Shown: one piece after another, positions 17,613 to 26,295 of the stretch
Numbering within the stretch: the first letter of the stretch is position 1
Layout of the letters: each line of letters starts with the position of its first letter
NCBI GenBank assembly: GCA_945787845.1
Contig: CALZJH010000005.1
Location: 124,001-188,000 of the forward strand
DNA length: 64,000 nt
From: an uncultured Woeseiaceae bacterium
GTDB taxonomy: Bacteria; Pseudomonadota; Gammaproteobacteria; Steroidobacterales; Woeseiaceae
Direction: 5' to 3'
The notes under the pieces: generated by a model
The model's database searches: none
The model's input: only the letters and a program-made list of their open reading frames with translations
Told to the model about the DNA's origin: nothing
Program-made: the position numbers and the translations under genes

Positions 17613-18632
17613 ATGCCCACCAACGTCACACCCGAGTACAAGAAAGCGGAAGAAGCGTACCGCAAGGCCCGCGAACCCAAAGAGCGCCTGGACTGCCTCA
17701 AAGAAATGCTGCGGACGATCCCCAAGCACAAGGGGACCGAGCACCTGCAGTCCGACATCAAGACCCGCATCAAGCAGCTGACCGAGGAACTCACGGGTCC
17801 AAAGAAAGGCGGCAAACGCAGCGGCCCGTCGCACGTCGTCCGCAACGAGGGTGCGGCGCAGCTGTGCATGATCGGCCCGCCCAATGCCGGCAAGTCGAGC
17901 CTGCATGCGCGCCTCACCGGATCGCACAGTGACGTCGGGCCCTACCCCTACACAACCCACCTGCCGATCCCGGGCATGCTCCCTTTCGAGGACATCCATT
18001 TCCAGCTCGTGGACCTGCCGCCCGTGTCGAGCGAATTCATGGAGCCTTGGCTGGTCAACACGCTGCAGCATGCCGACGGCGTTTTGCTCGTGATCGACGT
18101 CGCCGACCCCGAGTGTCTCGAGCAGGTGCCGGTGGTTCTTGAGCGGCTCGCTGAGAAAAAGATCTTTCTTCGATCAGGCTGGCCCGGGCTCGAACCGGTG
18201 GCCATGCAGGATGAAAACGACGACGATCCCTTCCGCATGGACCTGCCGACGGTGCTCATCGCGAACAAAAGCGACCTCGATCCGGATCCGGAGGAGGTCA
18301 AGATCCTCGAGGAGCTGCTTGGGCTGCGCTACCCGGCTTTGACAATGTCGGCCGAGACCGGAGACGGCCTTGGCGAGCTGGGGCCATTCCTGTTCAAGGC
18401 ATTGCAGGTCGTCCGCGTCTACACGAAATCACCCGGCAAGCCCGCTGACAACGATAAGCCATTCACCGTCCGCCGCGGCGACACGGTTCTCGACGTCGCG
18501 AAGCTGGTACACAAGGACATCGCGCGGGACCTGAAATTCGCGCGCATGTGGGGCTCAGAGGTATTCGACGGGCAGCAGGTCGGGCACGAGCATCTCGTCG
18601 CCGACGGGGACCTCATCGAGCTGCACGTTTAG
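17613..18632 (+). CDS. DRG/OBG-like GTPase with C-terminal TGS domain
   Basis: A 339-aa protein. The N-terminal ~80 residues are a charged helical region. The G domain follows, with P-loop GPPNAGKSS (88-96), switch Thr-Thr at 114-115, DLPP at 134-137 in place of DxPG, and NKSD near residue 218. The last ~75 residues (GKPADNDKPFTVRRGDTVLDVA onward) look like a TGS domain, an RNA- or ligand-binding module. The layout matches the DRG/Obg family of translation-associated GTPases. Its stop overlaps the convergent DUF4920 gene by 4 nt. Its role relative to housekeeping Obg is unknown. Confidence 0.85.
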   Translation: MPTNVTPEYKKAEEAYRKAREPKERLDCLKEMLRTIPKHKGTEHLQSDIKTRIKQLTEELTGPKKGGKRSGPSHVVRNEGAAQLCMIGPPNAGKSSLHARLTGSHSDVGPYPYTTHLPIPGMLPFEDIHFQLVDLPPVSSEFMEPWLVNTLQHADGVLLVIDVADPECLEQVPVVLERLAEKKIFLRSGWPGLEPVAMQDENDDDPFRMDLPTVLIANKSDLDPDPEEVKILEELLGLRYPALTMSAETGDGLGELGPFLFKALQVVRVYTKSPGKPADNDKPFTVRRGDTVLDVAKLVHKDIARDLKFARMWGSEVFDGQQVGHEHLVADGDLIELHV

Positions 18633-19147
18633 CCGCGCGGCACCCTCACAGAGGTTGCGACAATCTCGTAAGCCATGCCCGGCTCCATGACCGGTGCCTT
18701 TTTGCCGACATCCTCGGCGAAGTGCTCGGCGGCCTCAGGCGTGATCTCTTTCGCGACGACTTCGCCGACGAACATCACGCGCTTGCCGCTGATATCCGTC
18801 GGCACGAAGAATCCGTAGTCCTTGAACGAGATCCTGACGATGCTGCTGCCTTCCTGGGCGATGAAAAAACAGCCCTTTTTTTGGCACACCTCGGAGACTC
18901 GCGCCTCGACCCGAACTGACTGACCGACAAAGCGCTCGCCATCACCCGCGATCTGCGCGAGTGACACAGCAGGTACCGCCTCGTCCAGCGGCGACCCGAA
19001 AGTCTCCGAGTCCGCCGTCTGCACCACGGGCTCCGACAACCGGATGACTTCGGCCTGCTCACCACCCAGGCTCGCACCGGTGGCAAAAAGCCCCATCGCC
19101 AGAGCGGCGAACCTGAGAGAAAAGCGGTGTTTGATCGATTCATTCAT
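18629..19147 (-). CDS. DUF4920-like exported protein
   Basis: A 172-aa protein with a signal peptide (hydrophobic residues 11-27). An OB-fold-like region follows: VGQSVRVEARVSEVCQKKGCF, FFIAQEGSSIVRISFKDYGFFVP, GKRVMFVGEVV. The CxxxxC pair and order of strands match DUF4920, a periplasmic domain of unknown function. The ATG at 19147 is preceded by GAGGA at 7 nt; the frame extends farther to 19393 but that extension has no signal-like start. Confidence 0.75.
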   Translation of the reverse strand: MNESIKHRFSLRFAALAMGLFATGASLGGEQAEVIRLSEPVVQTADSETFGSPLDEAVPAVSLAQIAGDGERFVGQSVRVEARVSEVCQKKGCFFIAQEGSSIVRISFKDYGFFVPTDISGKRVMFVGEVVAKEITPEAAEHFAEDVGKKAPVMEPGMAYEIVATSVRVPRG

Positions 19148-19284
19148 CGTAGCGTCCTCGTGACATTCTGCCCTCCCGGCCGGGCCTGTTCCACTATCCA
19201 GGCACACCTTAGTTGACGCATCAAAGACCGCAGCCAACCCTCGGTTTTTCCGAATAACGAAATTGGCCCCAATATGAGCGAATA

Positions 19285-19298
19285 GCCTCATCTGAGGC
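19285..19298. promoter_or_regulatory. palindrome upstream of the DUF1302 gene
   Basis: GCCTCA-TC-TGAGGC, a perfect 6-bp dyad with a 2-nt centre. It sits in the 234-nt divergent region between the DUF4920 gene and the DUF1302 gene, about 85 nt before the latter's ATG. It is a candidate operator for the envelope transport operon. No consensus -35/-10 pair is convincing nearby. Confidence 0.3.
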
Positions 19299-19381
19299 CA
19301 TTCGTGACCTGATCTTAAGGATCGGCGCGGGGGATTGTGGCCTTCCAATAAGACCAAGTCCAATTCAGGGGTTATGTCGAA

Positions 19382-21319
19382 ATGAACGGGCATTTAAGAA
19401 CGGCATCTATTGGGGTGCTGCTAGCGTCGTGCGCGCTGAGTATTCCTGCAACCGCAGCTGAGTTTCAATGGGGTGACGTTGAAGTCAGCATCAATTCACA
19501 GATTTCGCTGGGCTCCAGCTGGCGCCTGGAGGAACAGGAACCACGACTGATCACGCCGGGTAATGCGCCCGGCATTGGCACAGCGTCCACCGGGACCGGT
19601 GACGACGGCAATGCCAACTTTAACGATGGCGATATCTACTCGCTGATTCTCAAGGGCGTACACGACGTCGAGTTCCGCAAGGGCGACTTCGGCCTGTTCC
19701 TGCGGGGCAAGTACTGGTACGACGAGGAGCTTGCCAACGGCAAGCGCCCGCACGGCAACTCCGCGAACTTTTACACGCCGAATCAGAAGCTCGAAGACAG
19801 CGGCTTCGACGACTTTGCTCAGGCTTCCGGCATAGAACTGCTGGATGCCTTTGTCTACGGCACCTTTTACCTGGGCGAGAACCAGCTGCCGGTCGACCTG
19901 CGGCTTGGTCGCCAGGTAGCAAGCTGGGGCGAGAGCACCTTCATCCAGAACGGCATCAACACGATCAACCCGGTCGACGTTTCAGCGTTCCGTCGGCCCG
20001 GCGCAGAAATCAAGGAAGGGCTGCTGCCCGTCTCGATGTTCACGCTGTCTGCCGGCCTGACCGACGCACTGAGCGTTGAGATGTTTTACCAGCTCGAGTG
20101 GGAAAAGACCGTCATCGATGGCTGCGGCACGTACTTCTCGTCGGCAGACGTCGCGGCTACCGGCTGTAATGTAGTCACGCTGACCAATGCGCTCAGCGAC
20201 CAGGTACAAATGCTCGGAACTGTCGGCCTCTACATCACACGGCGCCCCGACATCGAGCCCGACGACAGCGGCCAGTACGGTATCGCACTGCGCTACTTCG
20301 CCGAGAGACTCGCCGGTTCCGAGTTCGGTCTCTACTACATTAACTACCACAGCCGCATTCCCTATCTCGGCGGTTTCAGCTCTGCAAACCCTGGCGTGCC
20401 GTCAAGTGCGATACCGCCGGGCTTCCCTGACCCGCTGCCGCCATTTATCCCGCTGAGTGACGGCCAGGATCTCGGCGCCCTGCTCGGCGGTGGCAACCCG
20501 CAGTACTTTGCCGAGTTCCCCGAGGACATCGAGCTGTTCGGCGTGAGCTTCGCGACCAACCTGGCCGGCTTCGCGATTTCCGGCGAGGTCAGTCACAGGC
20601 CTGACTTCCCCGTGCAAATCAATACAACCGAGATCCTGCAAGGCGCGGTTGGGCTAGCACCCTGGTCGACTGTGACGCCGATTATCCTGGCTGATGTTGC
20701 AGTCAATGGATGGGGATCACCCATCTCCGGATTTGACCTCCTGCCGGTTACCCAGGCGCAGGTGACGTTCATCCGCTTCTTTGACCAGGTCCTCGGCGCA
20801 AGCCGCCTGTCTTTCGCTGCGGAAATTGGCGCAAACTGGGTGGACGACCTGCCAGAGCAGTCTGTACAGCGTTACGGCCGGTCGCCGATCTTTGGCATGG
20901 GCTATTTCGACCCGATACCGCTACCTTCGCCGCCACTTCCGCCAGGACAATTCATTACCTGCGAAGCCGGCAATGCGCTTGCCGGTGTCGATGCACCGAA
21001 CACCAATGTGGGTAATTGCACCTCGGAAGGCTATGTCACCGACTCATCATGGGGCTACCGCGTACGCGCATCGCTGACCTACAACGATGTCTTCGCCGGC
21101 GTGAACTTCACGCCGCGTTTCGCCTGGTCACAAGACGTTGACGGCTATTCTCCAAACAGCAACTTCAACGAAGGCGCCAAGGCGCTGTCGTTGGGACTGA
21201 CGGCCGAGTACCTGAACCGCTACACTGCTGCGATCGACTACACAACGTTCTCGGGCGGTGATTACAATACTATCGAGGACCGCGATTTCGTATCCTTGTC
21301 AGTCTCCGTCAGTTTCTAA
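19382..21319 (+). CDS. DUF1302 family outer-membrane protein
   Basis: A 645-aa protein with a signal peptide (residues 1-25, ending ATAAE). It matches the DUF1302 pattern: FQWGDVEVSINSQISLG at the start, LRLGRQVASWGES, NTINPVD, and a long series of amphipathic strands ending in the aromatic SVSVSF typical of an outer-membrane barrel C-terminus. The family is a putative porin/outer-membrane channel almost always paired with DUF1329. It heads a four-gene operon with DUF1329, an Asp-box protein and an RND transporter. The transported substrate is unknown; hydrophobic molecules are the usual suggestion. Confidence 0.9.
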   Translation: MNGHLRTASIGVLLASCALSIPATAAEFQWGDVEVSINSQISLGSSWRLEEQEPRLITPGNAPGIGTASTGTGDDGNANFNDGDIYSLILKGVHDVEFRKGDFGLFLRGKYWYDEELANGKRPHGNSANFYTPNQKLEDSGFDDFAQASGIELLDAFVYGTFYLGENQLPVDLRLGRQVASWGESTFIQNGINTINPVDVSAFRRPGAEIKEGLLPVSMFTLSAGLTDALSVEMFYQLEWEKTVIDGCGTYFSSADVAATGCNVVTLTNALSDQVQMLGTVGLYITRRPDIEPDDSGQYGIALRYFAERLAGSEFGLYYINYHSRIPYLGGFSSANPGVPSSAIPPGFPDPLPPFIPLSDGQDLGALLGGGNPQYFAEFPEDIELFGVSFATNLAGFAISGEVSHRPDFPVQINTTEILQGAVGLAPWSTVTPIILADVAVNGWGSPISGFDLLPVTQAQVTFIRFFDQVLGASRLSFAAEIGANWVDDLPEQSVQRYGRSPIFGMGYFDPIPLPSPPLPPGQFITCEAGNALAGVDAPNTNVGNCTSEGYVTDSSWGYRVRASLTYNDVFAGVNFTPRFAWSQDVDGYSPNSNFNEGAKALSLGLTAEYLNRYTAAIDYTTFSGGDYNTIEDRDFVSLSVSVSF

Positions 21320-21344
21320 TATTGAATTCCAGAGGCATAAACAC

Positions 21345-22700
21345 ATGAGAACTCTTACAAAAATTTCGATGCTGGCGGCGCTCGGACTGATGACACAGGG
21401 CGCGCTCGCAGAACTCACACAGGCCCAGGCCGACAGCCTTGGCGGCGACGAACTCACACCCATGGGCGCAGTGCGCGCCGGTAACGCTGCCGGTACGATT
21501 CCGGCCTGGACGGGCGGCATCACCGAATTGCCGGCCGGCTATGTCGAAGGTCAACCGCTGGTTGACCCGTTCCCGGACGACCAGCCGCAGTTCACGATCA
21601 CGGCAGCCAATTACGAGCAGTACCAGGACAAGCTGTCCCCGGGCCAGATTGCTTTGCTGAAACGCTACCCGGACACGTTCCGGATGCCGGTCTACCAGAG
21701 CCGTCGCTCGGCAGCCTATCCCGACGAGCTATACGCCGCGTACAAGCAGGACGCCGTGGACACGACGACGACCGACGGTGGCAATGGCCTGGCGAACGCC
21801 GATTCCTACCTGCCGTTCCCGATTCCGCAGTCCGGCATCGAGATCATCTGGAACCACGTACTGCGCTATCGCGGTGGCAGCGTGCGGCGCGTTTATGCAC
21901 AGATTCCCGTGCAGGCGAATGGCGCCTTCAGTCCGGTCATACTCGACGAGCAGCTGACCTTTGCGAACTACCTGCCGGATTCCCCGGAAAACCGCCTGTT
22001 CTACTTCAAACAGGCCATCAAGGCGCCGGCACGACTTGAGGGCGATGTTCTGCTCGTTCACGAGAACATCAACCAGATCGTCGAACCGCGGGCAGCCTGG
22101 ATCTACAACGCCGGCCAGCGGCGCGTGCGGCGCGCACCCGACGTCAAGTACGACGGACCGGGCACGGCTTCGGATGGCCTGCGTACTTCCGATGACCTTG
22201 ACCTCTTCAATGGTGCGCCGGACAAGTACGACTGGAAGCTCATCGAAAAGAAGGAAATGTACATTCCGTACAACGCTTACAGGCTGCTCGACAAGAATCT
22301 CAAGTACAAGGACGTCGTCCTGAAGGGCCACCTCAATCCCGAATACCTGCGCTATGAACTGCATCGTGTGTGGGTCGTCGACGCCACGCTGAAGGAAGGC
22401 GAACGGCACATTTATGCGCGCCGGACTTTCTATGTGGACGAGGATACGTGGCAGATCAGCATTGGGGACCTTTACGACGGCCGTGGCGAACTGTGGCGCG
22501 TTAAAGAAGCGCACAACCTCTCGCACTACCAGGTCAAGGTTCCCTGGTACGCACTCGAGACATCGCATGACCTGATCTCCGGACGGCATCTGCCGCAGGG
22601 TTTGGCGAACGAGCTCAAGGGCTACCAGTACCAGTGGGACTACAAGGTATCCGAGCGCGAATACACGCCAGCGGCACTCCGTCGTTCCGGTGTTCGCTAG
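21345..22700 (+). CDS. DUF1329 family envelope protein
   Basis: A 451-aa exported protein with a signal peptide (residues 1-22, ending GALAE). The DUF1329 hallmarks are L-GGDELTPMGAVRAGNAAGTIPAWTGG near the N-terminus, and later KYDWKLIEKKEMYIPYNAYRL, HLNPEYLRYELHRVWVV and YARRTFYVDEDTWQI. The fold is LolA/LolB-like and suited to carrying lipid or hydrophobic cargo through the periplasm. It starts 26 nt after the DUF1302 stop. The ATG at 21345 is used because the upstream in-frame codons overlap the DUF1302 coding end. Confidence 0.9.
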   Translation: MRTLTKISMLAALGLMTQGALAELTQAQADSLGGDELTPMGAVRAGNAAGTIPAWTGGITELPAGYVEGQPLVDPFPDDQPQFTITAANYEQYQDKLSPGQIALLKRYPDTFRMPVYQSRRSAAYPDELYAAYKQDAVDTTTTDGGNGLANADSYLPFPIPQSGIEIIWNHVLRYRGGSVRRVYAQIPVQANGAFSPVILDEQLTFANYLPDSPENRLFYFKQAIKAPARLEGDVLLVHENINQIVEPRAAWIYNAGQRRVRRAPDVKYDGPGTASDGLRTSDDLDLFNGAPDKYDWKLIEKKEMYIPYNAYRLLDKNLKYKDVVLKGHLNPEYLRYELHRVWVVDATLKEGERHIYARRTFYVDEDTWQISIGDLYDGRGELWRVKEAHNLSHYQVKVPWYALETSHDLISGRHLPQGLANELKGYQYQWDYKVSEREYTPAALRRSGVR

Positions 22701-23841
22701 CCGCAAACAGGCATCCAGGACCGTCGCCTCATGTGCGGCGGTCCTGCTCTGTGTCTTCGGTGGGTTTGCGACGAGCGCTGTCGGGGAGACCGAATACTCG
22801 TTGCTGCCGGCCCTGAAGACTGACCTGGCGCTCGAGGGCCTGCTGCTCGACATCGCGCACGATGGCAAGCGCCTCGTCGTTGTCGGTGAGGCGGGCCACA
22901 TCCTGTTCTCGGACGACAACGGCTTGAGCTGGGTGCACGCCGATGTGCCCGTCTCTCTCGCGATCACGGCCGTGTCGTTCGCGGGCCCGGAACAGGCATG
23001 GGCAACGGCGCACCACGGCTACCTGCTGCACTCGACCGATAACGGAACGAGCTGGCAGGTCAAGCTCACAGGATCAGATGTCGCGCGTTTGTCGGTGGGT
23101 GCGATAGAGCGGCGTGTTGCCGAGCTACAGGTCACGGTCGATAACGCCCCTCCCGACGCCCGGGAAGAACTGGAGTGGGTGCTCGATGACGCCATGTTTG
23201 CGCTCGATGAAGCAAGCGCGGCGATCGATGACGGCATGACAACACCGCTGCTGAATGTCTGGTTTGCCAATGACCGCGACGGTTACGTGCTCGGCGCTTA
23301 CGGCATCTTCCTGCGCACCCGCGACGGTGGCGAAACCTGGACGGTCGAAGGGAACCGGCTCGAAAACCCCGACAACTATCATCTATACGATATCGCGCGC
23401 ACGCCGTCAGGGACTGTCATCGTCGTCGGCGAGGCCGGCACGTTGCTGCGTTCGCCGGACGACGGCAATGAGTGGCAGCGTGTCGATGCGACTTATACCG
23501 GCTCGTACTTCGGCGCCGTCGCTGCCAACGACGACAGCCTGTTGATCTACGGGCTGCGCGGCAATGTATTCCGGTCCGTGGACCAGGGAGTGACCTGGAC
23601 TCGGGTTGAAACCGGCGACAACCGCACCCTGATGTGCGGCGCAGCAGGCGATGATGGTTCCGTCATTCTCGCTGGCGCGGCCGGCGCGGTGCTACAAAGC
23701 CCCGATGCGGGTAGCAGTTTCAGCGTAGTCCCTACCGAAGGTAACAGGGTCTACGGCGGTGTCACTTTCGCGCCGGACGGACGTGTGCTGCTGGTCGGCT
23801 TTGGCGGCATTTCCATCGTCTCGGGGATTAACCATGAGTGA
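22690..23841 (+). CDS. Asp-box (BNR/YCF48-like) beta-propeller protein
   Basis: A 383-aa protein with a signal-peptide-like N-terminus. About six S-x-D-x-G-x-x-W Asp-box repeats are visible (SDDNGLSW, STDNGTSW, TRDGGETW, SPDDGNEW, SVDQGVTW, SPDAGSSF), as in YCF48/HCF136-type propellers. An acidic helical insert lies around residues 135-185. It starts at GTG 22690, overlapping the DUF1329 stop, and its end overlaps the RND ATG by 8 nt. A periplasmic scaffold or assembly factor for the transport system is likely. Confidence 0.82.
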   Translation: MFASRKQASRTVASCAAVLLCVFGGFATSAVGETEYSLLPALKTDLALEGLLLDIAHDGKRLVVVGEAGHILFSDDNGLSWVHADVPVSLAITAVSFAGPEQAWATAHHGYLLHSTDNGTSWQVKLTGSDVARLSVGAIERRVAELQVTVDNAPPDAREELEWVLDDAMFALDEASAAIDDGMTTPLLNVWFANDRDGYVLGAYGIFLRTRDGGETWTVEGNRLENPDNYHLYDIARTPSGTVIVVGEAGTLLRSPDDGNEWQRVDATYTGSYFGAVAANDDSLLIYGLRGNVFRSVDQGVTWTRVETGDNRTLMCGAAGDDGSVILAGAAGAVLQSPDAGSSFSVVPTEGNRVYGGVTFAPDGRVLLVGFGGISIVSGINHE

Positions 23842-26197
23842 CGCACGCAAGGATGTCACGGGCCTGAATGGCGCCACGGCGCCGCTCGCTGAGCGTCTGC
23901 TGTTCGGGAACCGCGTTGTGGTGATCGTCGTGTTCGCGCTGCTGACACTGTTCTTCGGTTACCAGGCTTTGCAACTGAGGCCCGACGCCAGCTTCGAGAA
24001 GATGATCCCGACGTCGCATCCGTATATCCAGAATTACCTGGATAACCGCGCAGACCTCGCGAGCCTCGGCAACTCGATTCGCATCATCGTCCAGACAACC
24101 GACGGCGACATCTTCGACAAGGAGTTCCAGGAAGCGCTGCAGCAGATTAACGATGAGGTGTTCTACATCGCGGGCGTCGACCGTGCCGGCCTGCAGTCGA
24201 TCTGGACACCGAACATTCGCTGGAGTGAAGTCACCGAAGAGGGTTTCCGCGGGGGCACGGTCATTCCAAATAACTACGACGGCTCACCGGAATCGTTGGA
24301 GCAGCTAAGGGCCAACGTCCTGCGCTCCGGACAGGTCGGCCGCCTCGTTGCGAACAACTTCAAGTCAGCAACAATCATCGCGCCGCTGACTGACACTAAC
24401 CCTGAAACCGGCGAACGGCTCGACTACCGGGACTTCTCCGCAAGTATCGAGAGCCTGGTCCGCGACAAGTACGAGACCGACACGATAAAAATCCGCGTCA
24501 CGGGGTTTGCAAAGATCGTTGGCGATCTCATCGAAGGCGCTACGCAGGTGGCGCTGTTCTTCGCGGTTGCGTTTATCATTACCAAAGTGCTGCTGCTTCT
24601 GTACTCGCGGTGCTACTGGGCAACGCTGATACCGCTGCTGTGTTCAACCATTGCCGTCGTGTGGCAGCTCGGACTACTGCGCACAATGGGCTTCGGCCTC
24701 GACCCGTATTCGATGCTCGTGCCCTTCCTGGTCTTCGCCATCGGGATCAGTCACGGCGTACAGATCATTAACAACGTTGCGGCGCGCTTCTTCTTCGGAA
24801 TCGGCGCACTTTGGTCCGCAAGGCGTGCTTTCCGGGCTCTGTATATCGCCGGATTCATTGCACTGATTTCCGACGGGATCGGTTTCCTGACGCTCATGGT
24901 CATCGAGATCCCGGTTATCCAGGAACTGGCGCTGACCGCGAGCATCGGCGTTGCAGTGCTCATTTTTACCAACCTGTTGCTCATGCCGGTGCTGCTGTCC
25001 TACACAGGGCTCACCAACTACTGCATGACCTACGTCAAGCAGCGACAGGAAAACCCGTCCCGGCTGTGGCCGTTTATCGCGCGCTTCGCCAAGCCGCCGT
25101 TCGCGCCTGCGACCATCGTGATCGCCCTCGCGCTGTTCGCGGTCGGCATCTATGGCAGCAAGGACCTGCGCATCGGCGACCTGGACCCGGGAGCGCCTGA
25201 GCTTCGTCCGGACTCGCGCTACAACCTCGACAATGCCTACCTGACCGGCAACTACTCCACGAGTACTGACGTCTTCGTCACGATGGTTCAGACGGCGCCG
25301 CAGGCCTGCGGGAACTACGAAACCGTAGCCGCAATCGATCGCTTCCAGGAGGTCATGAGCGACACACCGGGAGTGCAGTCGGTCATCTCCCTGGTCAACA
25401 TATCGAAACGCGTGACCATGGCCATGAACGAGGGCAACCCTAAGTGGCACACGCTGAGCCGCAATCGCTACATCCTCAACAACTCGCTGGCGCTCGTGCC
25501 GACCAACCTGATCAACACGGACTGCAGCATGGTGCCCGTACTGATCTTCCTGAACGATCACAAGGCTGAGACACTGCGGGCGGTAGTGGAAGATATTGAA
25601 GCCTTCGCCGACCAGTACAACAGCGAGGAAATTCAGTTCCTGCTGGCGGCCGGCAACTCGGGCATCGAGTCGGCGACGAATATCGTTATCAGCAAAGCCC
25701 AGTACCAGATGCTGGCGCTGGTCTACGGCGTTGTCAGTTTCCTCGTGTTTCTCACGTTCCGCAGCTGGCGCCCCGTTCTGTGCATCGTCTTGCCACTGGC
25801 CCTTACCTCGGTACTCGGTCAGGCGCTCATGGCTTATCTCGGTATCGGTGTGAAAGTCGCAACCCTGCCCGTCATCGCGCTGGGTGTCGGTATCGGTGTC
25901 GACTACGGCATCTATATCTACAGCAAGATGGACACCTATCTGAAACGTGGCACCGAAGTGTATGCGTCCTACGTGAAGACCTTGCAGACGACCGGTATGG
26001 CCGTCGGGTTCACCGGCATCACCCTGGCTATTGGCGTGGGCACCTGGATCTTCTCGCCCATCAAGTTCCAGGCTGACATGGGGCTGATGCTCACATTCAT
26101 GTTCTTGTGGAACATGCTCGGGGCCCTGACGTTGCTGCCGGCGCTGGCGCACTACCTGGTCAAACCGACCCCAGTTGCGGCCACCGGCACTGAATAG
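23834..26197 (+). CDS. RND superfamily (MMPL-type) transporter
   Basis: A 787-aa inner-membrane protein with two repeated halves, each with a single TM, a large periplasmic loop and a five-helix bundle. The paired TM motifs FAIGISHGVQIINN and LGVGIGVDYGIYIYSK mark the two equivalent helices of hydrophobe/amphiphile-type RND proteins. The ATG at 23834 (MSDARKDV) overlaps the Asp-box gene end. Together with DUF1302 (outer membrane) and DUF1329 (carrier) it would span the envelope. MMPL-type RND proteins typically move lipids or other hydrophobic compounds; direction and substrate here are not determined. Confidence 0.92.
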   Translation: MSDARKDVTGLNGATAPLAERLLFGNRVVVIVVFALLTLFFGYQALQLRPDASFEKMIPTSHPYIQNYLDNRADLASLGNSIRIIVQTTDGDIFDKEFQEALQQINDEVFYIAGVDRAGLQSIWTPNIRWSEVTEEGFRGGTVIPNNYDGSPESLEQLRANVLRSGQVGRLVANNFKSATIIAPLTDTNPETGERLDYRDFSASIESLVRDKYETDTIKIRVTGFAKIVGDLIEGATQVALFFAVAFIITKVLLLLYSRCYWATLIPLLCSTIAVVWQLGLLRTMGFGLDPYSMLVPFLVFAIGISHGVQIINNVAARFFFGIGALWSARRAFRALYIAGFIALISDGIGFLTLMVIEIPVIQELALTASIGVAVLIFTNLLLMPVLLSYTGLTNYCMTYVKQRQENPSRLWPFIARFAKPPFAPATIVIALALFAVGIYGSKDLRIGDLDPGAPELRPDSRYNLDNAYLTGNYSTSTDVFVTMVQTAPQACGNYETVAAIDRFQEVMSDTPGVQSVISLVNISKRVTMAMNEGNPKWHTLSRNRYILNNSLALVPTNLINTDCSMVPVLIFLNDHKAETLRAVVEDIEAFADQYNSEEIQFLLAAGNSGIESATNIVISKAQYQMLALVYGVVSFLVFLTFRSWRPVLCIVLPLALTSVLGQALMAYLGIGVKVATLPVIALGVGIGVDYGIYIYSKMDTYLKRGTEVYASYVKTLQTTGMAVGFTGITLAIGVGTWIFSPIKFQADMGLMLTFMFLWNMLGALTLLPALAHYLVKPTPVAATGTE

Positions 26198-26295
26198 CCG
26201 GCGGCGATAGCACAGACGGCGCTGCCTGCCGCAGATTTCGCACGGTTGGTCTCAGTCGACCAGCACGCCGCGAGTGTGATGCATTAGGATGCAGC

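Noticed and set aside
24674-26152. 492-aa open frame antisense to the RND transporter
   Set aside because: His/Arg/Gln-rich shadow without motifs; the plus-strand frame has a clear RND structure.
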